The translations under genes and the position numbers were made by a program. From positions 1-64,000 of the forward strand of contig JADZBH010000006.1 in the NCBI GenBank assembly GCA_020852175.1: a stretch of DNA of 64,000 nt, read 5' to 3'. Positions 52,044-60,632 of the stretch are shown piece by piece (position 1 is the first letter of the stretch; every line of letters begins with the position of its first letter). The stretch comes from Bryobacterales bacterium. Its GTDB lineage: Bacteria > Acidobacteriota > Terriglobia > Bryobacterales > Bryobacteraceae. The notes under the pieces are model-generated. The model saw nothing but the letters and a program-made list of their open reading frames with translations. It was not told the origin of the DNA and ran no database searches.

Positions 52044-53693
52044 TCAGTTGGCGGTCGCCATGGCGGATGCTGAATCGGCGGCCGTTTCTTGCGGAGACTG
52101 CGTATTGCAGCAGGGCGAGGGATGGTGGACATGCCACCACTCCTCCGCGTCGGCCGAGGTCCAGCGGTGGGCGGTCCGGATGAGGGAGAGGTGGCGGGCA
52201 ATCTCCCGTACCGATTGCGGGCGGCTATCGGGCGCCTTGGACAGGCATTGCATCACGAGGTCTTCCAAGGCTCGCGGAATCTCCAGTTCGGTGCGCTGGC
52301 TGGGCGGCACGGGCGCCGTCTGGACGTGGGCGAGCGCCATGGCCATGGCCGTGGAAGCCTCGAAGACAAGCTTGCCGGTAAGCAGCCAGTAGGCGACGCA
52401 ACCCAGGGCATAAATATCGGTGCGGGAGTCGATCTCGTCGCTGGCCAGGGCGAGTTCGGGCGCCATGAAGGCGGGCGTTCCGGTGGTGACGCCTTCGCGC
52501 GTAAGCCGGGTGTCGGCGCTTGAATCCTTCCACTTGGCGAGTCCGAAGTCGAGGACCTTGACGAAATCGTAGTTCAGGCCGAGACGGCACAGGAAGATGT
52601 TCTTTGGCTTGATGTCGCGGTGCGTAAGGCCCCGGGCATGGGCTTCAGCGAGCGAGTCGCAGGCCTGCTCCATGAGGTAGGCCACGCGCGAGGCCGGCAG
52701 CGGGCCGAAGCGCTGCACGAGAGAATCGAAGTCGAGGCCGTCGAGCAGCTCCATGGCGTAGTAGAACGTTCCCTCGTCGTTGACGCCGTAATCGTAGAGC
52801 GTGACGGTGTTGGGGGACTGAAGACCGGCAATGGCCTGGGCCTCGCGCTCGAAGCGGCGCCTGGCGGCTTCGGGCTGTCCGCTGCCGCCGCCGAACAGGG
52901 ACTCAGGGCGAATTAGTTTGATGGCGGCCTGCCGGACCAGCATACGGTGCCGGGCGCGCCACACCTCGCCCATGCCGCCCCGGCCGATCACCTCGATCAT
53001 CTCGTAGCTGCCCAGCTCGCGCGCCTTGCTCACCTGGGCGCCCAAGCTGTAAATGATGCGGCTCATGGGCAGGGCGATGGCCGCCGACAGGACGATGCCG
53101 GAGTAGAGAAATACGGCTTGCGAAAAAGTGGGGGCTGGAATGTCGAACAGCCGGATATTGATCCAATAGCCGAGCGGCCCCATGGCTGCCGTCAGGAACG
53201 CAGCCATCACCGAGCGCACGCGGCAGGTGGGGACCAGCAGCACGAAGAAGACCAGCCAGAGCGCGATGGAGGAGTGGCCGCGGATGATCTCCGCGCTGTG
53301 CAGCGGATATCGCGATTCGGCGAGCGAGATGAGCAGCGCACCGGCGATTTCAAAACCAAGGCCGATGTCCAGTTTGACGATACCGGGGAGTTTGCTGGCG
53401 TAAGTGAACGCCGCCACGCCCAAGCCGAGCCCCACGCCAAGCAGGGCCGTGATTCCATAAAAAACCTTGAGTTCGCGGGGGAGGCTCTGGCCTAAAGGCG
53501 TGACGGCGTGCAAAATGTACATCACCAGAAAGAAGCCGGCGTACATGGCACTCACCCGGACCAGGCGGGCGACGGAGCGCTCGACAAAGTCCGCGGGCAG
53601 GCGGTATCCGGACGTGGTGCTGATTCCGGCGCCCGTGTCCGGTACTTTTTCGGCGCAAGCAAATCGACGGATCATGCCCTGTTCGTCGGCCAT
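52044..53693 (-). CDS. Membrane Ser/Thr protein kinase with N-terminal membrane domain
   Basis: This 549-residue protein begins with about six transmembrane helices (about 45-215). The C-terminal Hanks-type kinase (about 230-500) has GRGGMGEVWRARH (glycine loop), QAAIKLIRPES (ATP Lys), GLTHRDIKPKNIFLC (catalytic loop), VLDFGLAKW (metal Asp) and TPAFMAPELALASDE (activation segment). All catalytic residues are present. The order membrane-then-kinase is the reverse of the common PknB type and there are no PASTA repeats. ATG 53693 lies behind GGAG. Confidence 0.92.
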   Translation of the reverse strand: MADEQGMIRRFACAEKVPDTGAGISTTSGYRLPADFVERSVARLVRVSAMYAGFFLVMYILHAVTPLGQSLPRELKVFYGITALLGVGLGLGVAAFTYASKLPGIVKLDIGLGFEIAGALLISLAESRYPLHSAEIIRGHSSIALWLVFFVLLVPTCRVRSVMAAFLTAAMGPLGYWINIRLFDIPAPTFSQAVFLYSGIVLSAAIALPMSRIIYSLGAQVSKARELGSYEMIEVIGRGGMGEVWRARHRMLVRQAAIKLIRPESLFGGGSGQPEAARRRFEREAQAIAGLQSPNTVTLYDYGVNDEGTFYYAMELLDGLDFDSLVQRFGPLPASRVAYLMEQACDSLAEAHARGLTHRDIKPKNIFLCRLGLNYDFVKVLDFGLAKWKDSSADTRLTREGVTTGTPAFMAPELALASDEIDSRTDIYALGCVAYWLLTGKLVFEASTAMAMALAHVQTAPVPPSQRTELEIPRALEDLVMQCLSKAPDSRPQSVREIARHLSLIRTAHRWTSADAEEWWHVHHPSPCCNTQSPQETAADSASAMATAN

Positions 53694-53773
53694 GGGAACT
53701 ACTCCTAGACTAACTCTTCTCTATTTGACGCGGCGCGCTGGCGCGGCGACTCAAGAGAAGTCTGCCGGCGCCG

Positions 53774-54805
53774 TCAATAGAGACGGACACCGCGCGGCCC
53801 GGGCGGTTTGGAGAGCCGGACGGCATCCACGAAACGGACGGCGTTGGGCTCCCGCGTCATGACCAGCGAATGCGTGCGGCAGCCCTCTCCGAAGAAGCGG
53901 ACGCCGTTCAGCAGGGCGCCCTGGGTGACGCCGCAGGCGGCGAATATCAGGCGGCGCCCCGGAGCGAGTTCGGCGGCGCGGTAAATGCGCCGGGGGTCTT
54001 GAATCCCCATCTTGCGCACGCGCGCCTCCAGTTCTGGAGTGTTCACCACCAGCCGGGCTACCATCTCCCCATGCAGGCAGCGGAGCGCCGCGGCCGTGAT
54101 GACACCTTCGGGCGCGCCGCCGGTTCCCATCACGGCGTCTATGCCGGCGCCGCGAACGGCGGCGGCGATTCCGGCTGAAAGGTCGCCATCCTGAAGAAGG
54201 CGAATCCGGGCTCCGGCCTGGCGGATCTGGGCGATCAGCGCGGCATGGCGGGGGCGGTCCAGCACGGCGATGGTCAGGTCTCCGACGGCGCGTTCCAGGC
54301 AACGGGCGATCGACTGCAGGTTCTCGCCAGGCGTGGCGTCCAGATCGAGCGCGTCGCGGCAGGCGGGACCGGCGATGATTTTCTCCATGTAACAATCGGG
54401 CGCGTGGAGAAGCCCGCCGGGTTCGCTGACCGCCAGCACGGCGATGGCATTGGAGGCCCCGGTGGAGCAGAGGTTGGTGCCCTCCAGGGGATCGACGGCG
54501 ATATCGACGCTGGGGTAGCGGACGCCGGCGGGAGGCGCGGCGCCGACGCGTTCGCCAATGTACAGCATGGGCGCCTTGTCGCGCTCGCCCTCGCCGATGA
54601 CGATCGTACCTTCGATGGGCACCCGCTCAAACGCATGGCGCATGGCCTGCACGGCTGCCTGATCGGAGGTATCGGCGACGCCCTGTCCCATGGTGCGGGA
54701 CGCGGCGATGGCGGCTTCCTCGACGACATGGACGAAATAGACGGCCAGATCCCGCTCCAGATCGGTTTCCTGGGAGCGGACGGGAACCTCTTCGCGACCG
54801 GACAT
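53774..54805 (-). CDS. glpX: Class II fructose-1,6-bisphosphatase
   Basis: This 343-residue enzyme removes the 1-phosphate of fructose 1,6-bisphosphate in gluconeogenesis. [40 protein letters not shown] and [20 protein letters not shown] are the GlpX metal- and substrate-binding blocks. Length and order match the E. coli family. It is encoded 80 bases downstream of nothing obvious and 29 bases below the amidase gene on the same strand, so it may be the operon's last gene. Confidence 0.95.
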   Translation of the reverse strand: MSGREEVPVRSQETDLERDLAVYFVHVVEEAAIAASRTMGQGVADTSDQAAVQAMRHAFERVPIEGTIVIGEGERDKAPMLYIGERVGAAPPAGVRYPSVDIAVDPLEGTNLCSTGASNAIAVLAVSEPGGLLHAPDCYMEKIIAGPACRDALDLDATPGENLQSIARCLERAVGDLTIAVLDRPRHAALIAQIRQAGARIRLLQDGDLSAGIAAAVRGAGIDAVMGTGGAPEGVITAAALRCLHGEMVARLVVNTPELEARVRKMGIQDPRRIYRAAELAPGRRLIFAACGVTQGALLNGVRFFGEGCRTHSLVMTREPNAVRFVDAVRLSKPPGPRGVRLY

Positions 54806-54834
54806 GCCACGATGCTAGCACCGGAGCGCGGTGT

Positions 54835-56277
54835 TCACACCTTGGGATGGCGTTTGTGCCAATCGGTGTTCGACTGATAGGACAGTCCGAGGGCGATCAG
54901 CGTGTTCTCGTTGAACGGCCGCGTGATGAGAGAAACGCCCAGCGGCAGCGCCCCGGCAAAGCCGCAGGGCATGGTGAGCGCCGGATAGCCGGCGAGGTTC
55001 ATCGCTGGAATGTGCTCGCGCAACCCGCGCGGCCCGGCGTTTGGGGGCGCGGACGGGGCCGCGGCGGCGGGCGCGCGGCGCAGAGGCTCGCTGGCGGCGG
55101 GGGCGGTGGTGGAGCGCGTGGGCGTGATCAGCACATCGACGTCATAAAACATCTTGCGAATCTCCGCCTGCATCAGCGAGCGCACACGCATCGCCCGCAG
55201 ATAGTCACGCGCGGAGATGTCGAGGTAAGACTTCAAACCGGCGATCTGGTTCTTGTCGGCAAGCTCATCCACTTTGCCCGAGGTGATCAGTTCCTCGAAC
55301 ACGCTGCCCGCTTCGCCGCCCAGCACCATGGAGAGGACCGGACCGTACGGGAACGCGGGCAACTCGACCTCCTTCCACTGAACGCCCATCGTCTTGAACG
55401 CGTCCAGGGCCGTTTGCAGCGGCGCGCGGGCATCGGACGAAGGAAGGGAGTCCCAATCGGAAGGAGCATAGCCTACCCGCAAATCGGAGAACTTCCTGGT
55501 GAACTGCGGGGCGTAGTAGTAGCTCTTGCCGGCGCTGCCGGGATCGTCGCCGTCCTTGCCCGAGATCGCCTGCAGCACCAGTCCGCAATCCTCGACGGAC
55601 CGGCACATTGGGCCAAGCTTGTCCAGAGTCCAGGAAAGCGCCATGGCCCCGGCGCGGCTGACCAGCCCATACGTGGGGCGCAGGGCGGTGAGGCCGCAAA
55701 AGGCGGCGGGCGTGAGAATAGAGCCCGAGGTTTCCGAGCCAATGGCGAAGGTGGCGAGTCCGGCGGCCACCGCACTGCCAGACCCGGACGAAGAGCCGCC
55801 GCTCCATTTCGCCGTATCCCAGGGATTCAGACCGGGGCCTTGCAGCGAGGCCGTGGGGTAGAGGTAACCGCCGCCACCGGCAAGTTCCACCATGGAGAGT
55901 TTGCCGGTGAGCACCGCGCCGGCGCCATCCAGTTTGCGCAACACGGCGGCGGGCGCATCGAACACCTGTCCGGCATAGGGCTTGGCGCCCCACGTGGTGG
56001 GGTGATTGGGATAGGCGAGCAGGTCCTTGGCGCCGTAGGGAATGCCGTGAAGCGGTGACCGGTGGCGGCCGCGTTTCAGGTCGTTATCAACCTCCCTGGC
56101 CTTGCGGATGGCATCCTCGCGAAGGGACACGGCAAGGGCGTTGTAGCGCGGTGCATGTCTTTCCAGGCGGTCGCAGAAGGCTCGCGTCAACTCGACGCAG
56201 GAGAACTCCTTGGCCCGGAGCCTGGCGCTCAACTCGGCGATGGTCAACCAGAAGATGGATTCGTCGGCGACAGGCAT
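54835..56277 (-). CDS. Amidase signature family hydrolase
   Basis: This 480-residue enzyme has the Ser-cisSer-Lys triad of the amidase signature family: Lys in GIPYGAKDLLAY, the cis-Ser in SGGSSSGSGSAVAAGLA and the nucleophile Ser in GSETSGSILTPAAF. It starts at ATG 56277 behind GAGGA. It may hydrolyse an amide other than Glu-tRNA; GatA identity is unlikely because gatB/gatC are absent and the C-terminus differs. A 69-residue exported-type protein lies nine bases upstream and is co-transcribed. Confidence 0.92.
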   Translation of the reverse strand: MPVADESIFWLTIAELSARLRAKEFSCVELTRAFCDRLERHAPRYNALAVSLREDAIRKAREVDNDLKRGRHRSPLHGIPYGAKDLLAYPNHPTTWGAKPYAGQVFDAPAAVLRKLDGAGAVLTGKLSMVELAGGGGYLYPTASLQGPGLNPWDTAKWSGGSSSGSGSAVAAGLATFAIGSETSGSILTPAAFCGLTALRPTYGLVSRAGAMALSWTLDKLGPMCRSVEDCGLVLQAISGKDGDDPGSAGKSYYYAPQFTRKFSDLRVGYAPSDWDSLPSSDARAPLQTALDAFKTMGVQWKEVELPAFPYGPVLSMVLGGEAGSVFEELITSGKVDELADKNQIAGLKSYLDISARDYLRAMRVRSLMQAEIRKMFYDVDVLITPTRSTTAPAASEPLRRAPAAAAPSAPPNAGPRGLREHIPAMNLAGYPALTMPCGFAGALPLGVSLITRPFNENTLIALGLSYQSNTDWHKRHPKV

Positions 56278-56286
56278 GGAGAGTCC

Positions 56287-56496
56287 TCAGGATGCCTTGA
56301 AGGCGCTGGCGGGCTCGGTGGACATAGGGAGAGGGAACCGGTGCAACGTGGCGCGGTTGGCGGCAACCTGCCCCTTGGCTTCGGCGAGCAGTTGATCTCC
56401 GGCCGGTTGCGCGGCCGGCGATTGGGCGTTCCCTTGCGGCACGGCGGCTCCTGCCAGCAAAGCGCCCGTCAGTTGGCGGCGGTTCACCCTCACCAT
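56287..56496 (-). CDS. Small exported protein preceding the amidase
   Basis: This 69-residue protein has a Tat-like signal (VNRRQLTGALLAGAAV) and a short tail (AEAKGQVAANRATLHRFPLP, then MSTEPASAFKAS). I have the impression that similar small proteins precede amidase genes in related genomes, but I cannot name a family. It is nine bases upstream of the amidase and four bases behind the aroDE stop. A helper or anchor for the amidase is a guess. Confidence 0.65.
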   Translation of the reverse strand: MVRVNRRQLTGALLAGAAVPQGNAQSPAAQPAGDQLLAEAKGQVAANRATLHRFPLPMSTEPASAFKAS

Positions 56497-56500
56497 TCCC

Positions 56501-58024
56501 TCATTTTACGGCAGGGTGGCCGTTGCCGTTGAGCGCTTCCAGGGCGGCCTTCTCCATCGCCGGGCGCGGCGCCGATTCTCCCGTCCAGGTTTCAAACTGG
56601 TGGGCTGCCTGTTCCAGGAACATGGTCAGTCCCGGGATGACCTCCTTGCGCTGATCGCGCGCACGCTTGATGAGCTGGGTTTCCAATGGATTGTAGACCA
56701 TGTCGAAGACAAGATCGCCGGGAATCCTGTCTTCAAAAAAACACTCGCCGGCGTGCGGATACATGCCCAGCGGCGTGGCGTGAAGGATGGCGTCGAAATG
56801 CAGGCTGGAAAGCTGCTCCTTCATGAGCGGGGTGGCGCCGGAGGCCTTGCCCAGGGCGCGGACACGGTCCGGGTTGCGGCCCACAATGGAGACCTTCGCT
56901 CCGGAGCCGGTGAGGGCGAAGGCGGCGCCCCGCGCGGCGCCCCCGTTGCCGACGACCAGGATGGAGCTTTTCGGGATGTTGATTTTCTTCTTGAGGGGAA
57001 CCAGGATGCCTTCCACGTCGGTGTTTGTCCCGCGCCACCTTCCTGCCCGGCGCGTGATGGTGTTCACGGCGCCAATGCGGCGGGCCAGCGGGTCAATCCA
57101 ATCCAGATAGCGCATCACCTTCTGCTTGTGCGGAATGGTGATGCTGCACCCGTGCAGCGGCATCTTCACGGCCATGGTGAAAAAATCCTTCAACTGGGCC
57201 GGGTGGACCAGAAAGGGCAGATAGACCGCGTCGAGACGGCGGCTTTGAAAGGCGCGGTTGTGGACGGCGGGCGAGATGGAGTGGCGGACCGGGTCGGCCA
57301 CCACGCCATACACCTTGGCGGCCTTGGAAAACTTGTCGATGCGGTAGATGTGGCGCAGCAGGCGGGCCGAGATCTGCCCCGGCGCCGTGCCTTCTGCGGC
57401 ATTCGGCGCGGCGTAGGTGTACAGACCGCCCATGGCGGCCGAAAGCACGCGCGTGGGCAAGCCCATCTCGCCCATGGCCAGCAGCACGGTGGGCACCTTG
57501 GGATAGGATTTGGCGACCGAGAGAACGCGGAAGTTGTCCGATGGCTTGCGTGCCGTGGTCACCAGCTTGAAGCAGTCGGCCGGCACCTTCATCATGCGCC
57601 GCAGAACCGGATCGATGGCGGGCGTGCCCCCATAGTTGTGGAAGGAAACCACCACCAGGGCGCGGCTGCGGAGGAGTTCCACGCGGGCAATCGCGTTTTC
57701 CGCGGATTCGATTTCAATGTCGATCGCCTTGGCGCCGGCGGAGATGGCGGCATCCAGAATACGGATCTGCTCTTCGATGCTCCCGTTGAAGCGGCCGTGG
57801 TTCTGGTGGCGGCGGCAGGTGGCCATCACGGTACATTCGGGGAAGCTGGCCAGGAAGTTGCGAATGGCGCCGATGCCATCGATCGGATTGGGCAGATAAT
57901 CCAGCCGGAACTCGAGGAAGGTCTCTCCGGAATCCACCTCCGCGCGCGCGTGTCGCAGCAGGCTCGCCGTGTCGGCAAAACCGAGGGCAATGCAGACTTT
58001 GGGCAGTTGACTCCGGGTAGGCAT
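56501..58024 (-). CDS. aroDE: Bifunctional 3-dehydroquinate dehydratase/shikimate dehydrogenase
   Basis: This 507-residue protein joins two shikimate-pathway enzymes. Residues about 1-225 are type I dehydroquinase, with FLEFRLDYL, the general-base His in VVSFHNYGGTP and the Schiff-base Lys in PADCFKLVTTA. Residues about 235-500 are shikimate dehydrogenase, with DPVRHSISPAVHNRAF, CSITIPHKQKVMRYLD (catalytic Lys) and the NADP loop LVVGNGGAARGAAFAL. Both active sites look complete. Fusions of this order are known from plants and some bacteria. The DeoC-like gene lies 17 bases upstream on the same strand. Confidence 0.94.
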   Translation of the reverse strand: MPTRSQLPKVCIALGFADTASLLRHARAEVDSGETFLEFRLDYLPNPIDGIGAIRNFLASFPECTVMATCRRHQNHGRFNGSIEEQIRILDAAISAGAKAIDIEIESAENAIARVELLRSRALVVVSFHNYGGTPAIDPVLRRMMKVPADCFKLVTTARKPSDNFRVLSVAKSYPKVPTVLLAMGEMGLPTRVLSAAMGGLYTYAAPNAAEGTAPGQISARLLRHIYRIDKFSKAAKVYGVVADPVRHSISPAVHNRAFQSRRLDAVYLPFLVHPAQLKDFFTMAVKMPLHGCSITIPHKQKVMRYLDWIDPLARRIGAVNTITRRAGRWRGTNTDVEGILVPLKKKINIPKSSILVVGNGGAARGAAFALTGSGAKVSIVGRNPDRVRALGKASGATPLMKEQLSSLHFDAILHATPLGMYPHAGECFFEDRIPGDLVFDMVYNPLETQLIKRARDQRKEVIPGLTMFLEQAAHQFETWTGESAPRPAMEKAALEALNGNGHPAVK

Positions 58025-58041
58025 GGGGAAAAAATCGCTGT

Positions 58042-58809
58042 TCAGGATATCACGGAAGGCGGTGTGACCTGGCTCACAGAGCCCCCACCGCCGGGGGGAG
58101 CGGCTCCGGCATCTTCCAACCGCCTCTGGAAGGCCGCGAGCAACGCTTCCGGCCGCCGGACGGAAAGCCGCGACACGCCGCGGCCGATCAGCGACAGCGC
58201 GTCATCGGGAGTTTCCGCACCGCCAGCGGCCTTCACCTCGAACAAACCGTAGCGGCGCGACAGGGCCAGGTCCACGCTCGCGTCGAAATCCTCCTGCCGC
58301 ACGCGCCCCGTCGCGGTACACACAAAGTGGCATCCGGTGCGGCGCGCGAGCTTGCAGGCGATGATGCGCAGTTCGTGGTTCATCACGGAAAATTCAAACA
58401 CCGCCTTCAGCACGGCCTGCCGTTCGCGGCACAGCGCCGCCAGTTGTCGCAGTTCGCTTTCGACGCGGACAAACTGGCGCGAATACATCATGCCGAGGTT
58501 CACCACGGCGTCGATCTCGCGCGCGCCGCGGCGCAGCAGATCGCGCGCCTCGTAGAGTTTCACGCCTGCCGTGGACCCGCCATCGGGATAGCTGACCGCG
58601 GCGGCGACGCGGACGCGGCTGTTGGAAAGGTCCCGCACCGCCAGATCGACATCGCAGGGACGCACGCACACAGCCGCGATGGCGGACGCGCGCGCGACGG
58701 TAAGCCCGGCATGCACCTGCTCCTCGCTGAGCACGGGAGCCAGCAGGGGCAATTCGATGAACGCGGCTAGCGCGTCGGCGGTTTCGATCGCTGGCCTGTC
58801 CTGATCCAT
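58042..58809 (-). CDS. DeoC/deoxyribose-phosphate aldolase homologue lacking the catalytic lysine
   Basis: This 255-residue TIM-barrel protein aligns along its length with DeoC: REIDAVVNLG holds the conserved Asp, and VKAAGGAETPDDALSLIGRG the second conserved Lys. In DeoC the Schiff-base Lys lies in the motif FVKTSTG or FIKTSTG; here the motif reads FVCTATG, with Cys at residue 164 (codon TGT at 58318-58320). The canonical aldol reaction should therefore not work. It may bind a ligand, use a different mechanism, or be decaying. The start at ATG 58809 overlaps the CBM9-like gene by 43 bases. Confidence 0.85.
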   Translation of the reverse strand: MDQDRPAIETADALAAFIELPLLAPVLSEEQVHAGLTVARASAIAAVCVRPCDVDLAVRDLSNSRVRVAAAVSYPDGGSTAGVKLYEARDLLRRGAREIDAVVNLGMMYSRQFVRVESELRQLAALCRERQAVLKAVFEFSVMNHELRIIACKLARRTGCHFVCTATGRVRQEDFDASVDLALSRRYGLFEVKAAGGAETPDDALSLIGRGVSRLSVRRPEALLAAFQRRLEDAGAAPPGGGGSVSQVTPPSVIS

Positions 58810-59645
58810 AGCGTTCCAAAGTGCCGTAACTGTGTGCGCACGTCCTTGGCCCCGGCCCACCAGTCCTCATGATGGAAGTGGCCGAAATTTCCCTCGCCGC
58901 GAGCCTTTTCGTCCAGGTCGCCGAGGGCGATGTTGAGTCCCACCGGCCTGTCGCCGAGCGCGGCGGAATAGAAAATACCGGGTTCCACTTCGAGACAGGG
59001 ATCGAAGTTCACGGCCCATTCGATGACGTAGCGGCGCGGATGGGCGCGGCCTGCGGCCACCCGCGCGGCGGCCTCCATGGCGCGCGTTTCAATCCACCGG
59101 CGGTAGGTGTTCCAGGCCGCTTCGGAGCGGCGCGGCTCCCCTTCGAGCAGGCCTCCTTTGCCCACGCCGCCCAGCCGGGATTTGGTGAGATTGCACACCA
59201 TCTGCCAGGATGAGCCGTCGCCGGCCACGCTCTCGTTCGCCCGCCATTTGTACGAGGCGTTGACGAGCAGTTCCATCTCGTCGCCGAACCAGGGGAAGCC
59301 CTCGCGCGTCAACTCGTGGGCCTTGGGATTCTCGGCGGGCAGCCAGCGTTCCGTGTCGATGCCGTAGAGAACGTCGTCGCTCACCTCGAAGGCGAAGTAG
59401 AGGCGCCGGCCGTCGTGCTTCACCCACCCGCGCAGACTCAGGTCGCGGCCGTCGTAGGTGGGCGTGAACTGTGGAATCCACTCCGAGACGCCTGTGAAAG
59501 TGGTGGCGTCATCCCATTCGCCTGGCGAGAGCACGCCGTCGATTTTCGGCGTGGAACCCGGGAAGGCGCTGATCGATTTGGGAAACTCGCCCGCGCGCAG
59601 CAGGCTTAGCGAAAGCAGGGCAAGCAACGCGGCGGGACGGTTCAT
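58767..59645 (-). CDS. Exported CBM9-like carbohydrate-binding protein
   Basis: This 292-residue protein has a signal peptide (LLALLSLSLLRAGEFP). The body begins GSTPKIDGVLSPGEWDDATT and continues with LYFAFEVSDDVLYG, the pattern of family 9 carbohydrate-binding modules and related DOMON-like folds. No catalytic domain is attached, so it probably binds sugar or a glycan outside the cell. Its end overlaps the start of the DeoC-like gene by 43 bases. The Tol-Pal accessory gene cpoB ends four bases upstream of its start. Confidence 0.8.
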   Translation of the reverse strand: MNRPAALLALLSLSLLRAGEFPKSISAFPGSTPKIDGVLSPGEWDDATTFTGVSEWIPQFTPTYDGRDLSLRGWVKHDGRRLYFAFEVSDDVLYGIDTERWLPAENPKAHELTREGFPWFGDEMELLVNASYKWRANESVAGDGSSWQMVCNLTKSRLGGVGKGGLLEGEPRRSEAAWNTYRRWIETRAMEAAARVAAGRAHPRRYVIEWAVNFDPCLEVEPGIFYSAALGDRPVGLNIALGDLDEKARGEGNFGHFHHEDWWAGAKDVRTQLRHFGTLWIRTGQRSKPPTR

Positions 59646-59649
59646 CGGG

Positions 59650-60546
59650 CTATCTGCGCTTCCTCGCCGCGGGCGGCGTGGCGCTGAGGCCCATGTTCTT
59701 CAGTTCGGCGCGGGCCTTGTCGGCGGATTCCGCGCGCGGGTACTTCTGAATGAGCGTGCGGTACTCGGTGGCGGCGTCGCCGCGGCGTCCCAACTGCATC
59801 AGCGCGCGGCCCTTCATGAACAGGGCGTCGGCGTTTTTGTTGGCGCTCTCGGGGTATTTTTCCAGTTGCGCGTTGAAGGCCTCGATGGCTTTGTCATAGT
59901 TGCCCTGCGAATAGTAGATGTCGCCGATGTGGAACTGGGCGTTCGGAGCAAGGTCCGTATTGTCGTACCAGCGCAGGAAGTCCTGGAACTGGGCCAGGGC
60001 GAGATCGGCCTTTCCGCTGGACTTGTCCTGCAGCGCGGCGCGGTACAGCGATTCGGCCGTGACGCCGGGCGGAGGCGTGGCTGAAGTCCCGCCGCCCGCG
60101 CCTGCATCGCCGGGAGGAGGCACGACGGGCGCCTGAATCGCGGCGACGGTCTGCGAAACGTCGGTCATCTGCGTGGAGAGCTTCGAGATTTTCGAGTTCA
60201 TCTCGTTGATGGTTTCGCGAGCGAACCGGAATTCGTCGGAAAGCGAATCCACCTTGGCGCCGAGTCCGGCGACGGGCGCGGCGACGCTTTTTTCCTGTCC
60301 CTTCAACCGCTCGTCCATCTGGCGTTCCAGCAGCGCCACGGCTGTGTTGGCCTTGGTGGCCGAATCGAGCGTCTGCTGTACAAGCACGGTAAGCGCGGCC
60401 ATCTTCTCATCGACGGTCCGCTGCAACGTGCGGATCTGGTCCTGCATGAGCAGCACGTCGCGCTGCATCTCCTGGACCTCTTTCTTTTGCGCGAATGCGA
60501 GCATGGGGGCCAGCGCGGCCACCCACAGGATCCGGATCAGACGCAT
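59650..60546 (-). CDS. cpoB: Tol-Pal accessory protein CpoB (YbgF)
   Basis: This 298-residue periplasmic protein has a signal (ILWVAALAPMLAFAQ) and a long N-terminal coiled coil (about 25-140). After a Pro/Gly linker come three TPR units: RAALQDKSSGKADLALAQFQ, PNAQFHIGDIYYSQGNYDKA and DALFMKGRALMQLGRRGDAA. That is the YbgF/CpoB plan; the protein links peptidoglycan synthesis to Tol-Pal during division. ATG 60546 lies behind AGGAGG. It is the last gene of the tol-pal operon. Confidence 0.93.
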   Translation of the reverse strand: MRLIRILWVAALAPMLAFAQKKEVQEMQRDVLLMQDQIRTLQRTVDEKMAALTVLVQQTLDSATKANTAVALLERQMDERLKGQEKSVAAPVAGLGAKVDSLSDEFRFARETINEMNSKISKLSTQMTDVSQTVAAIQAPVVPPPGDAGAGGGTSATPPPGVTAESLYRAALQDKSSGKADLALAQFQDFLRWYDNTDLAPNAQFHIGDIYYSQGNYDKAIEAFNAQLEKYPESANKNADALFMKGRALMQLGRRGDAATEYRTLIQKYPRAESADKARAELKNMGLSATPPAARKRR

Positions 60547-60632
60547 GGTGGTCCTCCTGAAACAAAAATACGGCATAGCGCGCCCACTTTGCAGAAGGCG
60601 CGCCATGCCGCATTGGATTTACAAGCGATGGG

